Assembly: GCA_028023455.1 (NCBI GenBank)
Contig: JAQFVV010006471.1
Coordinates: 620,001 to 684,000 of the forward strand
Length of the DNA: 64,000 nucleotides
Direction of reading: 5' to 3'
From: Epiperipatus broadwayi
Lineage: Eukaryota > Onychophora > Udeonychophora > Euonychophora > Peripatidae
Part shown: in pieces, positions 47,277 through 61,402 of the stretch
Layout: each line of letters begins with the position of its first letter
How positions within the stretch are numbered: the stretch's first letter is position 1
Program-made: the position numbers and the translations under genes
The notes under the pieces: generated by a model
The model's input: the letters and a program-made list of their open reading frames with translations, nothing else
What the model was told of the DNA's origin: nothing
The model's database searches: none

Positions 47277-49155
47277 AGCTTGTGTAAGCATAAAGAATGG
47301 TGATTATGTGATGTTTAGTGGTTTAACAAACTTTTTTTTTAAAAAAAAGACAGACTAAATTAGCAAATAAATCGTGAGAATTTTATGCTCTGTTTACATT
47401 TCTGAAGTAGGTTGAGATAACACAATATTATAATCAAGTTTTAGCATTGTTGGCTATATCCTTAAAATTATATTGATTTTAATTTTTGTTTGTTTTTGCT
47501 TTTTTCGTTTCCACCGAAGAATATGCATTTTTATATTAATTTTCCCATATTGTATTTGCTACATAAATAACCCTTTATATATATTTAAAACAAAATACAA
47601 ATTGATATTTGTCAAACTATAATATATAATTTTACCTTTATTCAGGAAGTCATTTTAATATTTCAAAATGTCAAATAAAATAAAAAAAGACAATTTGACA
47701 TTTAGTGATTCAACGTATCATTTCAATATAACATTTCTTTTAATCTAGTTCTATAAATAAAATATTTCTAAAATATTATATATATGCACACAAATATATA
47801 TATAAATTTTATTTTACTAACATAAAAAAAAAAATCTTTCCATTAGTGTAAAATTTTAGATGTTATTTATATTCCAAAAATCAATCCTTTCACGATGGGA
47901 TTCTCATTTATAGTATTCAAATTTCCACCTGCATTTATTAACGTTTCTGATATTAAATTTTATTTTTTATTATACCATAATAAATACATATAGGAAATCT
48001 AGCTATTTCTATTATAATTTTCAAATGGACATTTATTCCCTCGTGATATTACATGTATAAAATGATAAAAGAGTAGAAAAATAATATTATTACAACTCAT
48101 ATAAATCTATTAGTTTCTCTATTAGCAATACAACCATTATATCTTAAATATTATTACCCTCGTTGTCTGTTCAGTATCTTTTTTTAGTTTGTTTTAAAAA
48201 TTTAAATTTAGTTTTTCATCATCTTGCTGATATTAAATGGATGATAAACTTATCTGATATTAAATGGCGGATAAACTTATAGGATATCTTACACTGCATT
48301 CGGTTGTATCTATTTTATTATTTTTTAACTTCAGAAGATAGAATATTAGTATTTTTCACTTCTAAAAATTATTCTCGTTAAAAGTTTATGTTACGTAAAG
48401 CAGTTACTGACAATCCCATAACTTTACTTTTAAATATTACTTAATATTATTGAACTAAGTATGTTTTTCTTTCTCTTTCACGCTAAAAGTTAAAATGTAA
48501 GTAAGCGTTAATCCGTTATATACATTTTAAGTTCTAAAAGAAATAAAATATATTTTTGCTGTCTGATTGAATGTAAACTCACGGGTCACATCATTAATGT
48601 ATTAGCTACTTCTGATAGCATTTTTTTCTGGCCTTCTGATAATTTTTCAACTTTTCTTTTAGTAATTGTTTTTACTTTTTTTTAAATTTGTATAATTATA
48701 TTTGAACGTAAATTTTTTCTCTTTAAAATATTGTATTTAGAGAATAAATTGTCAACTGGTTTATTAAGCTCTTTGATAGTTAATTGTTGATTGGGACATT
48801 CTTCATCATCTCTCCTTTTCCTCCATAAAAAAAAAAACGTAAAATTGAATACTATTTATTTACGAGGCTTGTCAGTTGCCAGATAGTGAAAATTTGAACA
48901 ACTCTCATACTTTTTTTTTAAATTAGCAAAGGACTTGATATAATAATTCTCTCCTGCCATCAATTAATATGTGACTACAACATTATGTGTTTGTGCAACT
49001 ATATTCCATTCTTTTATTATTTAAAGAGTAAATCAAACTTTAATCATTTTTTCTTTCTTTTTTTTTTTTTTTAGGAAACTTATCTTTAACTTTTTCTTCC
49101 TTGTCTTTAACTACATTTCTTTGTGGGTTTGTATGAACACAACAATTTAATGTAG
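47277..49155. other. AT-rich stretch, no gene identified
   Basis: No gene recognised. A short local repeat, TGATATTAAATGG followed by ATAAACTTAT, occurs twice near 48229-48275. Confidence 0.5.
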
Positions 49156-50121
49156 ACATATTAGCTTGACTTAATTTGCTTAGCTAGTTTTCGACTGTTT
49201 TAAGTCATAGACATACTAAATAGTTATAATGGTGAATGGATGTGCATATATATTGTTAATGCTAATTTACATATGATTTACATATAGAATTATGTAGGAT
49301 GGATAGGCTATTTCTTAAACAAGAAAATACAGAATTCTTTTTTATTAATGGCCCTAGTTGTCTATAAAAATGTGCCACATTTTCCTTAATCTTTCATTTC
49401 ATCATTTCATGTCATTGTGTTTCATGCACATGATATTGATCAAGGATGGAAATGAAGCAAATCCAGTTAAGGAAAAAAGGGTTTGAAAAAGATTGAATGG
49501 CTTCATTGCTTGGTTTTTTCATATTTGACAGATAAGTACATGGCATGATGCATGTTGATAGGTTAACCTAAGACTCCTTGTAGTATATGGATAAGCAGGT
49601 GGGGTCATGTTATTTGTTTTTGTGCACAATGTGGGAGTAGAATTCAATTGATAAACTGTTCTTTAAGTTGTTAAGAAAATATGGCACAGATAACAGTGTG
49701 TGCAAAGCTACTTTATGAGTGGGAGTAATAATTTTGGCCTTTGCAATGGGTTATGGCAGGAATGTAGAAAAGGGAAATACATGGCTTATTGTTTGTAGTT
49801 GTGGAGAGGGGATGGAGATGTTGTGTTCTGTGATAAAAATTTCTACTGGTTTATAATATTGGTGAGGTCCTTGTAACCTATGCTGTGCAACTCTGATTTG
49901 TATGTGCTTATGTTATCCTTTCAGTATGATTCAAGCTTTAGGTGCAGATTACGTTGATGGAAGACTTTAGGTCTGGCTAGTTTATATGTAAATCATATGA
50001 AAATTAGTATGAACATTATATATATATACATCCATTTCCATTACCCATTATAACTATTGCTACGTCTATGACTTATAACAGTCGAAAGCTAGCTAAGCAA
50101 ATTAAGCCAAACTAATCATTA
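49156..50121. mobile_element. 0.97-kb element with about 130-bp terminal inverted repeats
   Basis: The left arm begins ATTAGCTTGACTTAATTTGC, then TTAGCTAGTTTTCGACTG and AAGTCATAGAC. The right arm, read inwards from 50120 on the minus strand, gives ATTAGTTTGGCTTAATTTGC, TTAGCTAGCTTTCGACTG and AAGTCATAGAC. Complementarity continues to CATATGATTTACATATA on both sides (about 49270-49287 and 49987-50003). The interior (about 49300-49980) is less AT-rich than the flanks and has no clean frame. I cannot place it in a known superfamily. Inverted copies of a retroelement 3' end are an alternative. Confidence 0.75.
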
Positions 50122-52830
50122 TACCTACTGTGTATATTTATTATTATTACAATAACAATAATTATTGGTTATCAATGCTTGTTATTATAAATAAAAGTAA
50201 TTCCGACTCTATATTCTAGTACCATATGTTTTCTGGCAGTCATTGATAAGCCAGGATGATAATAGATCGCGCTAGAAAGTATAGGAAAATCAACCATAAC
50301 CATTTACCAATGATTGTAAATATTGACGATAAAATATATTTGTATTTAGCATCTTATTATTATTTTAAACCATCTAATCGTCAAATCAAAGCTTATATTT
50401 AAACTCGGAAAATAACTTCTATACAATCTCTGTAGATATATATATAATTTATAAATATCATTAATTGAATAAGGGGTTTAAATTAAATCAAAACAAAAAA
50501 GTTTTTTTACTTATTTCTTTTTTAGTTTATTTTAATTCAAGATTTATACGTGAAAATTCTGCCAATGTTAATAATTACTGATATTAAATTGAGGCTTTCT
50601 TTCAAGGTCGAAAAGATTAATGAACTTTGTGTTTTAATATGAGGAAAGCTGTTACTTCATTACAGAATTTCATTATGAGAATCAAATTTTGGAATATGCT
50701 AATTAGTTTTCCTTTTATTGTTTGCCTAAATTTTAAAAATAAAAGTTTATTTTACAAATAACTTAACAACATTTCTATAAAACTTTAAACTAGAAAGTAA
50801 AATTTTTAAACAAAACTAACTAGTAAACCTAACTTTATTAGATGCATATTCAAATAAGTTGCCATACAGTGTTTGTCTGGAAGCCATACAAAGACAATAA
50901 AATCCTTAAAAGAGTTAGGTAGATCTTTTATTTTAATACAGTATATACAATTGTGTACTACTATACATATCAATAAGTAAAATAAACAAAATGTCATAAA
51001 TTTATTGCTTCTCTATGTCAAATAAATTTGACATTTATAAACTGAAATTTCAGTTTATGCCCATTTTTTTATAGAATCTTTAATCTTAATCATTAAATAA
51101 AATGTAATTTTACTAATAACAAAACTGCTAAAAGTAGTTTGTTTTTAACTGGAAGGAGATTTTTGGATTGCCTTTTGAGCCTTTAAAAAAACTGAGTACA
51201 GCAAATTGACAACATCCACTTCCTACATTCTTTACATTGTATTCTTATTTCTCCATTATTATTCATGTATTAAATGATCATTGATGGGCTGCTCACCATA
51301 TGCAGCAGCTAATTTAATAGCTTATTGAATTTGTAACTCTGAATATAAAATCTTTTTGACAGTTGCCTGCTAGTTCTTAAATAAAATTATCAAGTTTTCT
51401 TCAGAACAGAATAGATATGTCTAAAATTTACAATTATGACACACAACACTAAATAATGGCCCTTATTACAAAGAGATTGTAAAAAGCTATTTAAGGTTGT
51501 GGTTGATAGTCAAAAGCAAATGATATGAAGAATACTTCATTGCAGATCCAGATGGTTATCTGATGATGACCTTTTATTTAGGAACCTAAAGCTCTAGATC
51601 ACTTTTAATTAAAAAAGATGGTACAAATTTGAATAAGAATTGTCTAATAGTAAATGAGATATGGTTGCCACAGTTGGAATTTGTGAATTTACAAGAAAAT
51701 GTGAAACAGCAATTGATTTTAAAATTTTTACTGTATACAAAGCTACAAATATTAAAAAGACAAGTGAAGTGAAAGTGGGCCCATTATAATTAAAAATTGG
51801 AAAACAATATAGTGACTTTTGATAATATATAAGATACAGTGGCAAAATTCATCATTTAAATAAAATAAATATATTAAATAAAGACATTTTAGGTATTTAT
51901 CTCAACAGGTTCTCATTATATAAAGAAAGAGAAGTTTTGTATGCAGATGTACAAAATGCTTAACCAAACAAAATAACAGTTTTAAAATTGGTTATGAGGT
52001 ATGGTAATATTAGAATTGGTAAATAATTGAAAGAAAAAAGTATTGTGAGTATAGTAATAATAATAATAATAAAATAGGGCACAAATGTAAAATGTTCATA
52101 ACAAAACAAACTATGCATGTTGAAATTTTTCTTTGAGTAAAATACTAAATGAAATAGATGTGGTAGCATCCTAATAAAGTTAGAGCAGAATTAAATTATA
52201 TTTGATAACAAAAAATATGTATTTCAAGATTATAATGTTGATAAATTTAATATAAGATGTTATTATTTATTGGTGAGCTGCAAGATAAAGATTACTGATA
52301 CAATAGAGAGATAAAAAAGACCCTGTTAATAGTTGATATTGATGTCTGAAACACTGCTATAAATTTAAATTTGAAAAGTGTTTTAAAATATTAACACATT
52401 TTGAAGATGGTCAGATTTGACTGATATAAGAAATAATGCATATTCTATTGGAATCACAAGAATAAATACATAATATATATAAGCAATGATTTACAAGGAA
52501 ATTTTCACATTAAATTGGTCAATATATAAAAAAAGATTTTTTTTAAAAAAAATGGTTAGAGATTTGTAAAATAGTGTGAAAATAAAAATTAATAATAATG
52601 TGGAAAATATAATTGTGAAGTGACAAGAAAGGTATTAGAAAAGAATAAAAGTCTCAAAGATATAAAAAAAAATTGTTTTATCAATAAGAATATATAACTG
52701 TTGCTATAAAATATGTGGAAAACTTTAAAGTAAACATATTAATACAATATAGTGAAATTAGAAGAGCTTGTTAAGAAAGTGTTTCCTACATTTATTACAT
52801 CTTCTGAGTAGCTAAATATTTTAAATGAAA
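50122..52830. other. AT-rich stretch, probably including eroded LINE sequence
   Basis: No gene recognised. The + strand from about 51100 onwards may be the degraded 5' portion of the LINE whose RT piece lies at 52835-53020, but I could not place an endonuclease motif. Confidence 0.4.
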
Positions 52831-52834
52831 AGTG

Positions 52835-53020
52835 GAACTTGCAATTAAGTTTTTGAAGAAGGCAAAAACTTTAGGAAATGATGGAATTATTATTGTTATT
52901 TTAAAAGAAGTAAATGAAAAAATGAAACAATTGCTGGCAAATCCATAACCAAATGTTTATATGATAAAGAGAAAATCCATTGATTAGAAAAATACAGTAG
53001 TAATATTGAAGAGAGTTGAT
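52835..53020 (+). pseudogene. LINE reverse transcriptase relic (N-terminal part)
   Basis: The + strand gives ELAIKFLKKAKTLGNDGIII then VILKEV, matching the conserved LINE RT start (A-I-x-x-L-K-x-x-K-x-x-G-x-DGI). A second frame near 52980-53019 gives KNTVVILKRVDW, matching W-K-x-x-x-V-x-I-x-K-x-GD. No palm motifs follow, so only a short relic remains. The clade cannot be assigned. Confidence 0.6.
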
Positions 53021-56000
53021 TGGTACATATTGTACAGGATAGAAAATCCATCCTTACTTTTTGAAATTTTAGTATGGTTTTAAAAAAATGTCTTTGATAT
53101 AGTTTTACTTAAAGATTTGTAAATAAGTTGTTAGTGTTATTGTTATTAATTGTTTTATTGTTATTTAGTTCAGGGTTATTTATTTATTATGATATATTTG
53201 TTTTGAAATAGGTCATTACAATGACAGTGTATATGTATATAATTATGAATGTGTGTATAAAGAAATAATCATTGGCAATGGTATTTAAATTGCTAAATAT
53301 AATTATATTGTACCTTTATTTGTTTATTTGTTTTGTTTTTTTCAAAAAATTATAAAAGATATAGTAGTATTATTCTGGTTACTTAAATATTCATTTGATT
53401 TGTAAATTATAACATAAATCTTTTGGTGTAATATATATGTATTTTTTTTTCCATTGATATTATTTTTCTTTTATTTTATTATTTAAAAAAAAATATTTTA
53501 AAACTGCTAAACAATAGTGTTGAAGATTTTTTTTAAATCAGCATGTGATTTACAATAATAGGCTAGAAGCTGGCTATGGAATGCTTGATATTGTCATCAT
53601 TCTTGCTGGTGAATAAAAAAAGAAGACATTACTTTTATTCGTCATTTCTCCAAATTTTTCTTATAAATTTCCTCACAAATAATTATTGGATTGAGGATTA
53701 ATACTAAAGATGATGTGCTAAGTACAACTTTTATCATTTGGGGCATTGACCTCTCTATTTAACCATCAAACAACATTGGAAACTTCAGTGAAGCATAAAA
53801 CCTCAAAAGTAAACCCATGTTGTTAAATAAGTTTAAAAAATAGCTATCATAATTGATTGATGCATTTTATTATAACTTCCAAATTACTTAGTGATCTAAA
53901 AATAATATTCAACTTAACCACGTATATAATTGAATATCCAAGAAATGATGAAATTAATGGTTTTAACAACAAGAAGCAAATCTCTTAATTTACTTGTAAT
54001 ATGTACATATTTTACATCACTTCAAGCCATTTTAGGATGAATAAAATAAGGAAAGTGCTGGAAATAACTAGTTGATTTAAAATGACTGGACAATAATGTA
54101 GATAGATGGTAACAAAAAAATTTTTTTTTATTGTCTATTTTTATTTTTATGTAACATTTAATATATCTTTATGAAAGAATATACAACTAAAATCTTTAGA
54201 AACTAACTTACCAATTTATTTTCAATGTTAAAATTTTAAGAATGATGAAATTCGATTTTAGTATATATGTTTGTTTATTTATTTTAAAGACATTTTATAA
54301 CTTAAACTATGTGAATATGTTGTAATTATAAATATATATAATATTTATTTTTTATTTTTTTTTACTTTTTATTTGATTAGCATTTGCATACAGGTATACT
54401 AAATAATAAAAGTCATTTGTCAGTTTAAACTGGAAAGCAATAAATTATATTTTATTGCATAGAAATTGTATAAATGCACAAATTTATAGAACTGTGTTTA
54501 TAAGTAATATCATTGTTTAATAATTATCTTAGTTCTTCAATTATTATTCTAACAATCTGGTTGCATTTATTTATATCCATCAAATCTTATAAGTTAAAAT
54601 ATTTAATATTTTATACTTGTGTGCATTATATATAATAGTGCCAATATTTCATATGCCAGTCACTATCTTTATTTATAGGCAAGTCAGTTGACTTTTAAAC
54701 TTATTTGTTGGTGCAGACCTTACTTATTGTTTATTGAGGTTATATTTATAGTTATAACTTTAGTTCACTATTGTGAAGTTTTTATCTTGGTATTGTTAGT
54801 TGTAAAATAGCCTTAGTATGTCAGGCCTTATTTATTACAGTTATTATTATTACTGTATGGAGCAGATAAATTCCCCATCTGTATTGTAGTATCTATGAGT
54901 TGATAGTGCTTATATTTCCAGTGATTGTAATAGCCTCTCCATATATTTTCCTGATGCACTGAGACAAAAGGTCCAGGCATTCTATTTTGCCTCAAATGTA
55001 GGTGTTATCTTGTAAGCCACCATGCTTTTGATATATTTATGCTAGTTGCATTACAAAGGCCTCTTTTTGGATCTATCACTCATGAGATTTAATTAAAACT
55101 AAATTTTCCACCATAGTAGGTGAGATTGCTTGTATTTTAGTATGTAATGTCAAGATAAGTTTGTTTTAAGGATGTGATTCCTTTAGGATGCACTCAGTTA
55201 TTTTAGTGCTTTAAAGTATAGGAATGTCTGTGTTTTGTGTTATAATATGTAATCATTCACAAACCAACCTACAATATTTTTTAATTGTAAATGTTGAATT
55301 TATAAGCATGTGGCCAGTTGGTATAATCCACACTTATTATGAATACGTTACAATCATACAGAACTTTTCCAATGGAGATGTAAATCATTTAGTTATTTTT
55401 AAATGTTTATTTAGTTGATTGACATTGTGTAAACATTGAATTTATAACTTATGTGTGTATAAATGGCTTTTAATAAATGGTTCATTCATTGAATCCATTT
55501 AATACTTACTTAACTCAGTCATTTAGTTATTTTCTACTTTAAAGTAGCATTTTAAAAAAAATATATTAAAGAAATCCACCTATGATCTAAGTTACTAGTT
55601 TAATGAGATATATACAATTTGTTTATCTATTTGTATATTTATTTAACTTCATAACAGCTTATACAGTTCCTATGTAAATATAAATTGCAAATTACAAGTG
55701 TTACTGTCAAACGGTCTACTTAATTCACATATAGAAAAATTGAGTATTTGCAAAACAAAACTATTATTATGTTTCCCAAATATGTATATGTATGCTATTA
55801 TAAATCTAAAGTTGCAATGTTGAAATAAAGCTCCATCATTTATTTTATATAACAGAATGATTTTGAGTTTTATTTGAGATTTATTTATTTTCTTTTTCTC
55901 TATTTTTAGTACATAAGTTCTATAAGCTAACAGATATGCAAGTTTTAAATTATTGGTAATTTCAATTGAATAGATATATTTTGGATTCAATAAAATTCCT

Positions 56001-57095
56001 TTTGTTCCAAATTATATTTGGTATATAATTAATTGTAAGTTAAATTAATCCTGAGAACTAAAATTAGTAACATACTCTAATCAATGCTCTATATTATTAA
56101 GTTTGTCTTATATAGTTAGCAGTGGTAATAGTATATTTTAGTATATTCATTTTGAGGCAGTTTATTTTATCTTAATATGTATATAACATGCTCATAAATA
56201 AGTATTACACTTCTTACCTGGTTATATTTATATTTAGTTGAATGATGGAAGATATGTTCTTTCTTTTTGCATGGTACATGCATTTTATTATAGTTGTCAA
56301 GTTACTATGAAACCTGATTAATTTATGGGTGCCTCATAGGTATATCTTATCCAAATCTTTTCTTTATTTCTAATATAGTCTATCCATTATAAATGGTGCA
56401 ATTAATAGATTGAATTTATAGATCAAATAATTTAAGAGATAACCTATTCCATTATAAATGTTGTGTCATCATGAATCTTAGTCAACTAATGATTATTGAT
56501 AACATATAGAGTTTCAAGTTGTGTTTTTCATTATAATTGCTGCTCTATAATTTTGGCCACATCATTTTTTTTACTTATGGCATATATGACATGCTACATT
56601 GATTATCTACTATTTATTCATCTTTCTTCATTTATATTGATTTACATATTTACCATTACAATTGACCTACCAACATTTAGGGACTTTTTATTTTAATACG
56701 TTTACATTCCATTATAAATTTTCATCCAATGCTTGGAGCATTATTTTTTTCTCATATGATTACGTATCTATAAATATGATATGTCATATTTACATTACAT
56801 TACTATATAGTACATCATGCCTAAAAAATGATGGGGTGAAAAGATCAGCTGTTTGCTTTTCAGAGCTCTGTTTCCACCAGTTCATCACAATGCCATTCCA
56901 GTGCTCTCAACACCTAGCCTGGAGATGGTACAGTATCAAGGAAGCCTGCTAAATGAACTGATTTTATAACTGCCTGTTTCCAGCCATGGAATGTCTACTG
57001 ATTGGTTGAGGTAACCTCCAATTTGCTAAAAGCCTATGATTCTAACTTACATTGCTTTCTAAATCAATATTAATTTGTATTATATATATATATAT
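53021..57095. other. AT-rich stretch, no gene identified
   Basis: No gene recognised. The patch at 56820-57030 is clearly less AT-rich (it includes CAGAGCTCTGTTTCCACCAG) and may be a repeat fragment. Its open frame (56662-56952) has no known domain. Confidence 0.5.
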
Positions 57096-59291
57096 TGTAA
57101 CTGGTCGCCTTATTCAACCGTTCATATAGGGATTGAGAGCTCCGAAACAAACATGATATAGCGTAAAGATTTATTTATTTTCCTATATTGATAGTTGTTC
57201 ATTATCAACACAAGGGGGCGCCAGATACGATGATTTAATTTACAATTTAATTTCTCGCATCACCTTACGTCATATCAAAACGATTTCGAAGTCTAATCCC
57301 CGCCCATAAGCTCAAACTCCCAGCATGGACCAATAAGGGTCACTCAGGGTCGCGATGTAATTGTTTTCAAGACTATTATTCTGGCAAAAGACACAATACT
57401 AACCAATGGAGAAGAATCTTGGTTGATTAACAGATCGGTCCAAATATTGGACCGGGTCATTGGTTATTTGCAACTAATACGAATGTTTGATTTATGCATC
57501 CTTATATAAAAGAAATTAGAAGCTTATAGTATCATCCCCCCTTTATCATACAGTCCAATAGAATTATTCATACTAGCTTTATTGACATTTACTTATGTTT
57601 ATTAATAATAGGCCCTCCCAACTCTTAAACCTATCTTAACTACATAATAAATAAACATCGTGACTTACGGCACGATGAAATTTAAAGAAATAAACAAAAC
57701 AAAAAAAATACAAGAAAGACAAATTTAAAAGTAAAATAATTAATTGCATGAATAAATGCTGATTATAATAATTAAAAAAATATATTTTAATTATAGAGAA
57801 TGATTTGAGGAATGCTCGACTTGTTTAAATAAAAAAAAGAATTTATTGAATATAAAAAATGAAACATTGATTAATAGCTTTATTTGCACGCACATACACG
57901 CATTCTCGCACTCGCACAGAAAAGAACATATTATGCATAATAAACATGGATGATAAAATATATTTCTTTCCTTTACATTTGAAATTAGGTGTGTGTGATA
58001 GTTTATCTACGAAAGAAAATAATAATTATGATCAAAGTTCATAACAGGAAAAGTCCTAAGATTTAAATATGATGAACTATGTAGCATCTGATATTTTTTT
58101 ATTTACGGAAGTTGAGATTAAAATAATAAGATTCAAATATGAGGGATTACGGATCATTTTATATTTTGATTTACGAAAGTCGAATTTAATTAATTATGAG
58201 ATTGCCTTTTAAAGTCTACCTAAAGAATGAATGGGAGCATAAAAGAAATCAAATGTTTACCTAGGATTTTGCGTGTCTTCTGCTGCTTCTAATTTGGCGA
58301 GGGTTCGAACCTGGTGGATAATGTTCCATAATAAATGGTTATTCATTTCATATAAGTTCAGCGTAGTATGTTTGGACGATTCTTGTATATTAAACAGAAC
58401 AACATCCTTGGACTGATTGGAGTACGATGTTCGGACGGTACTGTTGTTGATCATTCATAGCTGTGGAGATGTTCTGGTGGCGGAGCGTCGATCAATCACT
58501 GAATGGTTTTCTAGCCCATCATGACGACCGATGCTCTAAATGTTAATTTCACAGTGATCATATTGGATAAACCGGATAGCAAAAAGAGAAAAGTTCTAGT
58601 TGTAGCTTCCGGAGGAATTTAAAAAAAAATATAAGCATAAGCATAAAAAGTGTAAAAAAAATTATCTAGACAAAGACTAAGACTCATATTTATATGGGTT
58701 GGTTATTATCTGAGGATCCAATCTCCACCCAGAGTTCAATATTCTTTGAGTTGTCGTTGGGGTCCGTGTCATACGTAATGTTCATTCAATCCATATGCTT
58801 GAGGCAATCTTAGGTTTATGCAATCTCACATTGCAATCTCAGTTAGAAAAAATTCATACTTATTCACCTTTTATACATACATGCGTGCGTATTTTAAGAT
58901 AACAATTTAACTTACATTAGTTTAAAAGTCGAGCATTTAATCTCAAAATCACCTCTATAAGCTTTTAACTTTCACTATAGTTATAATTTAAAATAAACCC
59001 CTTTTTAATTACCCCCGCGGCATATATGAGTAGAAATCACTTATTGAGATTTAAAATGGCATATTAGTGATGCTTTATATTTTATTTTTAGAGAATATTA
59101 TTATAGTAGATTATATGAAAGCCTTAAATTATTTAATCAGAAATATTAACATTTTATTTTATAGTGTATTTTTATAAAGCATTGAAAGAAAACTACATTT
59201 ATTTTTTATCATAAATTGAAAGTAAATAAAAAATAGAATATTTACATTGCTTGTGTGTGTGGATATATACCTGTACCGACTTTGTCTCGGT

Positions 59292-59294
<3 letters not shown>
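57096..59294. mobile_element. Candidate LTR or LTR-derived insertion, 2.2 kb
   Basis: The block begins TGTAACTGGTCGCC directly after a (TA)n run and ends GTCTCGGTACA directly before another (TA)n run. That gives TG...CA ends with ATAT on both sides, as after LTR-element integration. It is GC-richer and has more CpG than its surroundings (for example GGGGGCGCCAG near 57215 and GGTGGCGGAGCGTCGATC near 58475), suggesting a foreign, younger block. No gag or pol frame and no second LTR copy was found. It may be a long solo LTR or an internally deleted element. The TA flanks make the target duplication uninformative. Confidence 0.35.
59272..59294. repeat. 8-bp perfect hairpin at element/(TA)n junction
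   Basis: TGTACCGA and TCGGTACA pair perfectly around the loop CTTTGTC. It marks the right edge of the 57096-59294 block and abuts (TA)n. Confidence 0.7.

Positions 59295-59352
<58 letters not shown>
59294..59352. repeat. (TA)n microsatellite
   Basis: TA run of about 58 bp. The poly-(Ile-Tyr) open frame across it is an artefact. Confidence 0.95.
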
Positions 59353-59354
<2 letters not shown>

Positions 59355-60223
59355 GTAATGTTTATCCAACTTAATTTTAAATTGCATCTTTTAATTTTTT
59401 TTTCTTAAATTCAAAATTATTAATTCTTATAAAAATCCCACATTACTTTGATGTGGCAAATTTATCTTAATTTTTTGTTGTTGGTTTATTTGTGATATTG
59501 GCTTACTGAAACTGAAAAGTATAAAACTCAATGAGCAACTAACTTTAAATCCTTTCCCTTTTATTTTCTCCAGTTAAAAATCATTTCAGAATAATTATTT
59601 TCATTAAATTAATCAATAGAGAAAGCTTGTTTAGTTTTGTACCTCATATTATAAATTTATTTTTAAATTTCCAACTTAAAATTGTCCTCATAATTATCTC
59701 TTAGAGAATATATTTTATTAAATCATTTACGTAAAATCTGTCACAATTTCTGTAAGCCAAATATTTTAAAATAGAATAACTTAAAGCACAGCTATCGTAG
59801 CATTTTCATATCAACTACTAACAATATATATTTCATAGTATATATTTTCACTTGTGTCAGTAAAATAGTAAAATTATGATGTATAATTTATTATGATATA
59901 TGTTGTCAAACTTCACCAGAAGTGAGTTTGATATTTAATGCCCAGTCTGTCTATGTTAGTTAAAAGATGGTCTGATTTTGTAATCTTCTATGATGAACTA
60001 CTTGATAACTTACTAATAAATAAAAGATTTGGAAAGTGTGGAAAACAATTTATATTTTAGTTTTAATTTTTGCCTTTCCTTTTATATTATATTTTATGAT
60101 TCATTTATTAATGGCCTAAGATTTCTGGGGACTTTTTATTACATCAGGGAGCCAATTATTTTAATCAGGAATTAATTTATTATGATCTTTAGTGATCCAC
60201 TATATATATATATATATATATAT
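59353..60223. other. AT-rich stretch, no gene identified
   Basis: Nothing recognised except a (TA)n run at 60200-60222. Confidence 0.5.
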
Positions 60224-60958
60224 TGTAACAGGCACATACGCCATTACATTATTTTTTTAAAAACAATTGAGACATTGAAAAGTTCGCATTAAAAACTTCA
60301 CTTTTTTTTTAAGACATAGAAATTGAAAATTAATTCTATCTTAAACTCATATATATATATAATCGCTCAGACGAGAAATTAAAAAAGAAACTTTATTAAA
60401 AAAAAAAAAAGAAAAAAGTTTTAAAACTAAATCTTCAACAAAAACTTAAAAAGATTTAGAGATAAATATATATATATTTAAGTTTGGAAAACAAATTAAT
60501 TAATCATAAAATGGAAATGATTGTTTTAATTAGGTAAAAGTAAACTAGCCCTTGGGCATTTAAAATGTATAAGCAACAGTCAGATAGGAGAAAACAATAG
60601 AAACTAATAGCAAATAAAAAAAATCCCTCAGGAATCGGACCTCAATGAAAGGGTCTTCATTATCATGATGTAATGTTGAGTTAATCCACAAAATTAATAT
60701 AAAAGGAAAGGTTTGGAAATTAAAAATGATTATTAAGAGAGGACAGATATGTGTTAAGTCAGAGAGGGTTGGAGAAGAAGGGATTGAAAGATGCACTTTC
60801 AATTCCTTCAGTTGTTCAAAAAATTAAAACATCATTTTCCGATATTGCTGACCACAGAACATCAAGGCCCAGAAGAATACCATCAACCATAAAGGACCAA
60901 CGGTTAACTGCACACTGATCTCCTTATGACTTCGTGGGAATTAACACCTTCCATTACA
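60224..60958. mobile_element. Possible solo LTR-like segment
   Basis: It starts TGTAACAGGCACATACG right after a (TA)n run, the same TGTAAC-x-GG start and the same kind of target as at 57096. A possible end is CCATTACA at 60951-60958 (TG...CA). The flanks do not give a matching duplication (TATAT versus AAAAA), so this is only a suggestion. Confidence 0.2.
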
Positions 60959-61197
60959 AAAAATTAGAGACTATGGACATTTTTCAAAACAGTAAGAAAT
61001 ATATAATTAATGAACATTTCTAAACAAAAAGAACTCTAAATGCTAAACTTTTTAATATTTTAATAGAAGAATTTCCTATCTGACTAAATTAGTTATAATT
61101 TTATTTGATGTATTTTTTTTGTAAAATCATTTCCATTTATTATTTTTTTTTGTTCTTTAAGTTTTTATTATGATTTCTGTTTTTTGTTAAACTAAAT

Positions 61198-61402
61198 TAT
61201 TTACATTCGAATATCAGCCTTTCAAGATAATTGTGCAAATGCTTTGTGAGTGTTAATAATAAATGAATACTTTCTCACCAATACAAGATATAGTATTTAT
61301 GCAGGAATAAAAGGAATCCTCTCATCCCTACAACTCAAATATTTATATTTGAGCAAAGTGTTTGCACAATTAGCTTGAAAGGCTGATATTGGAATGTAAA
61401 TA
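61198..61402. mobile_element. MITE with TA target site, 0.2 kb
   Basis: TTTACATTCGAATATCAGCC at 61200 and, from the right end on the minus strand, TTTACATTCCAATATCAGCC. Pairing continues as TTTCAAG and TAATTGTGCAAA, for about 45-50 bp. Both ends are bordered by TA (61198-61199 and 61401-61402). No coding frame. It fits a Tc1/mariner-type non-autonomous element. Confidence 0.85.

Noticed and set aside
58295-58311. A TGG...GGTTCGAACC string that looks like an LTR primer-binding site or tRNA T-arm
   Set aside because: The spacing from TGG to the T-loop-like GTTCGAA is only about five bases, too short for any normal tRNA acceptor and T stem. No A box was found for a SINE. It was not used as evidence for an LTR element.
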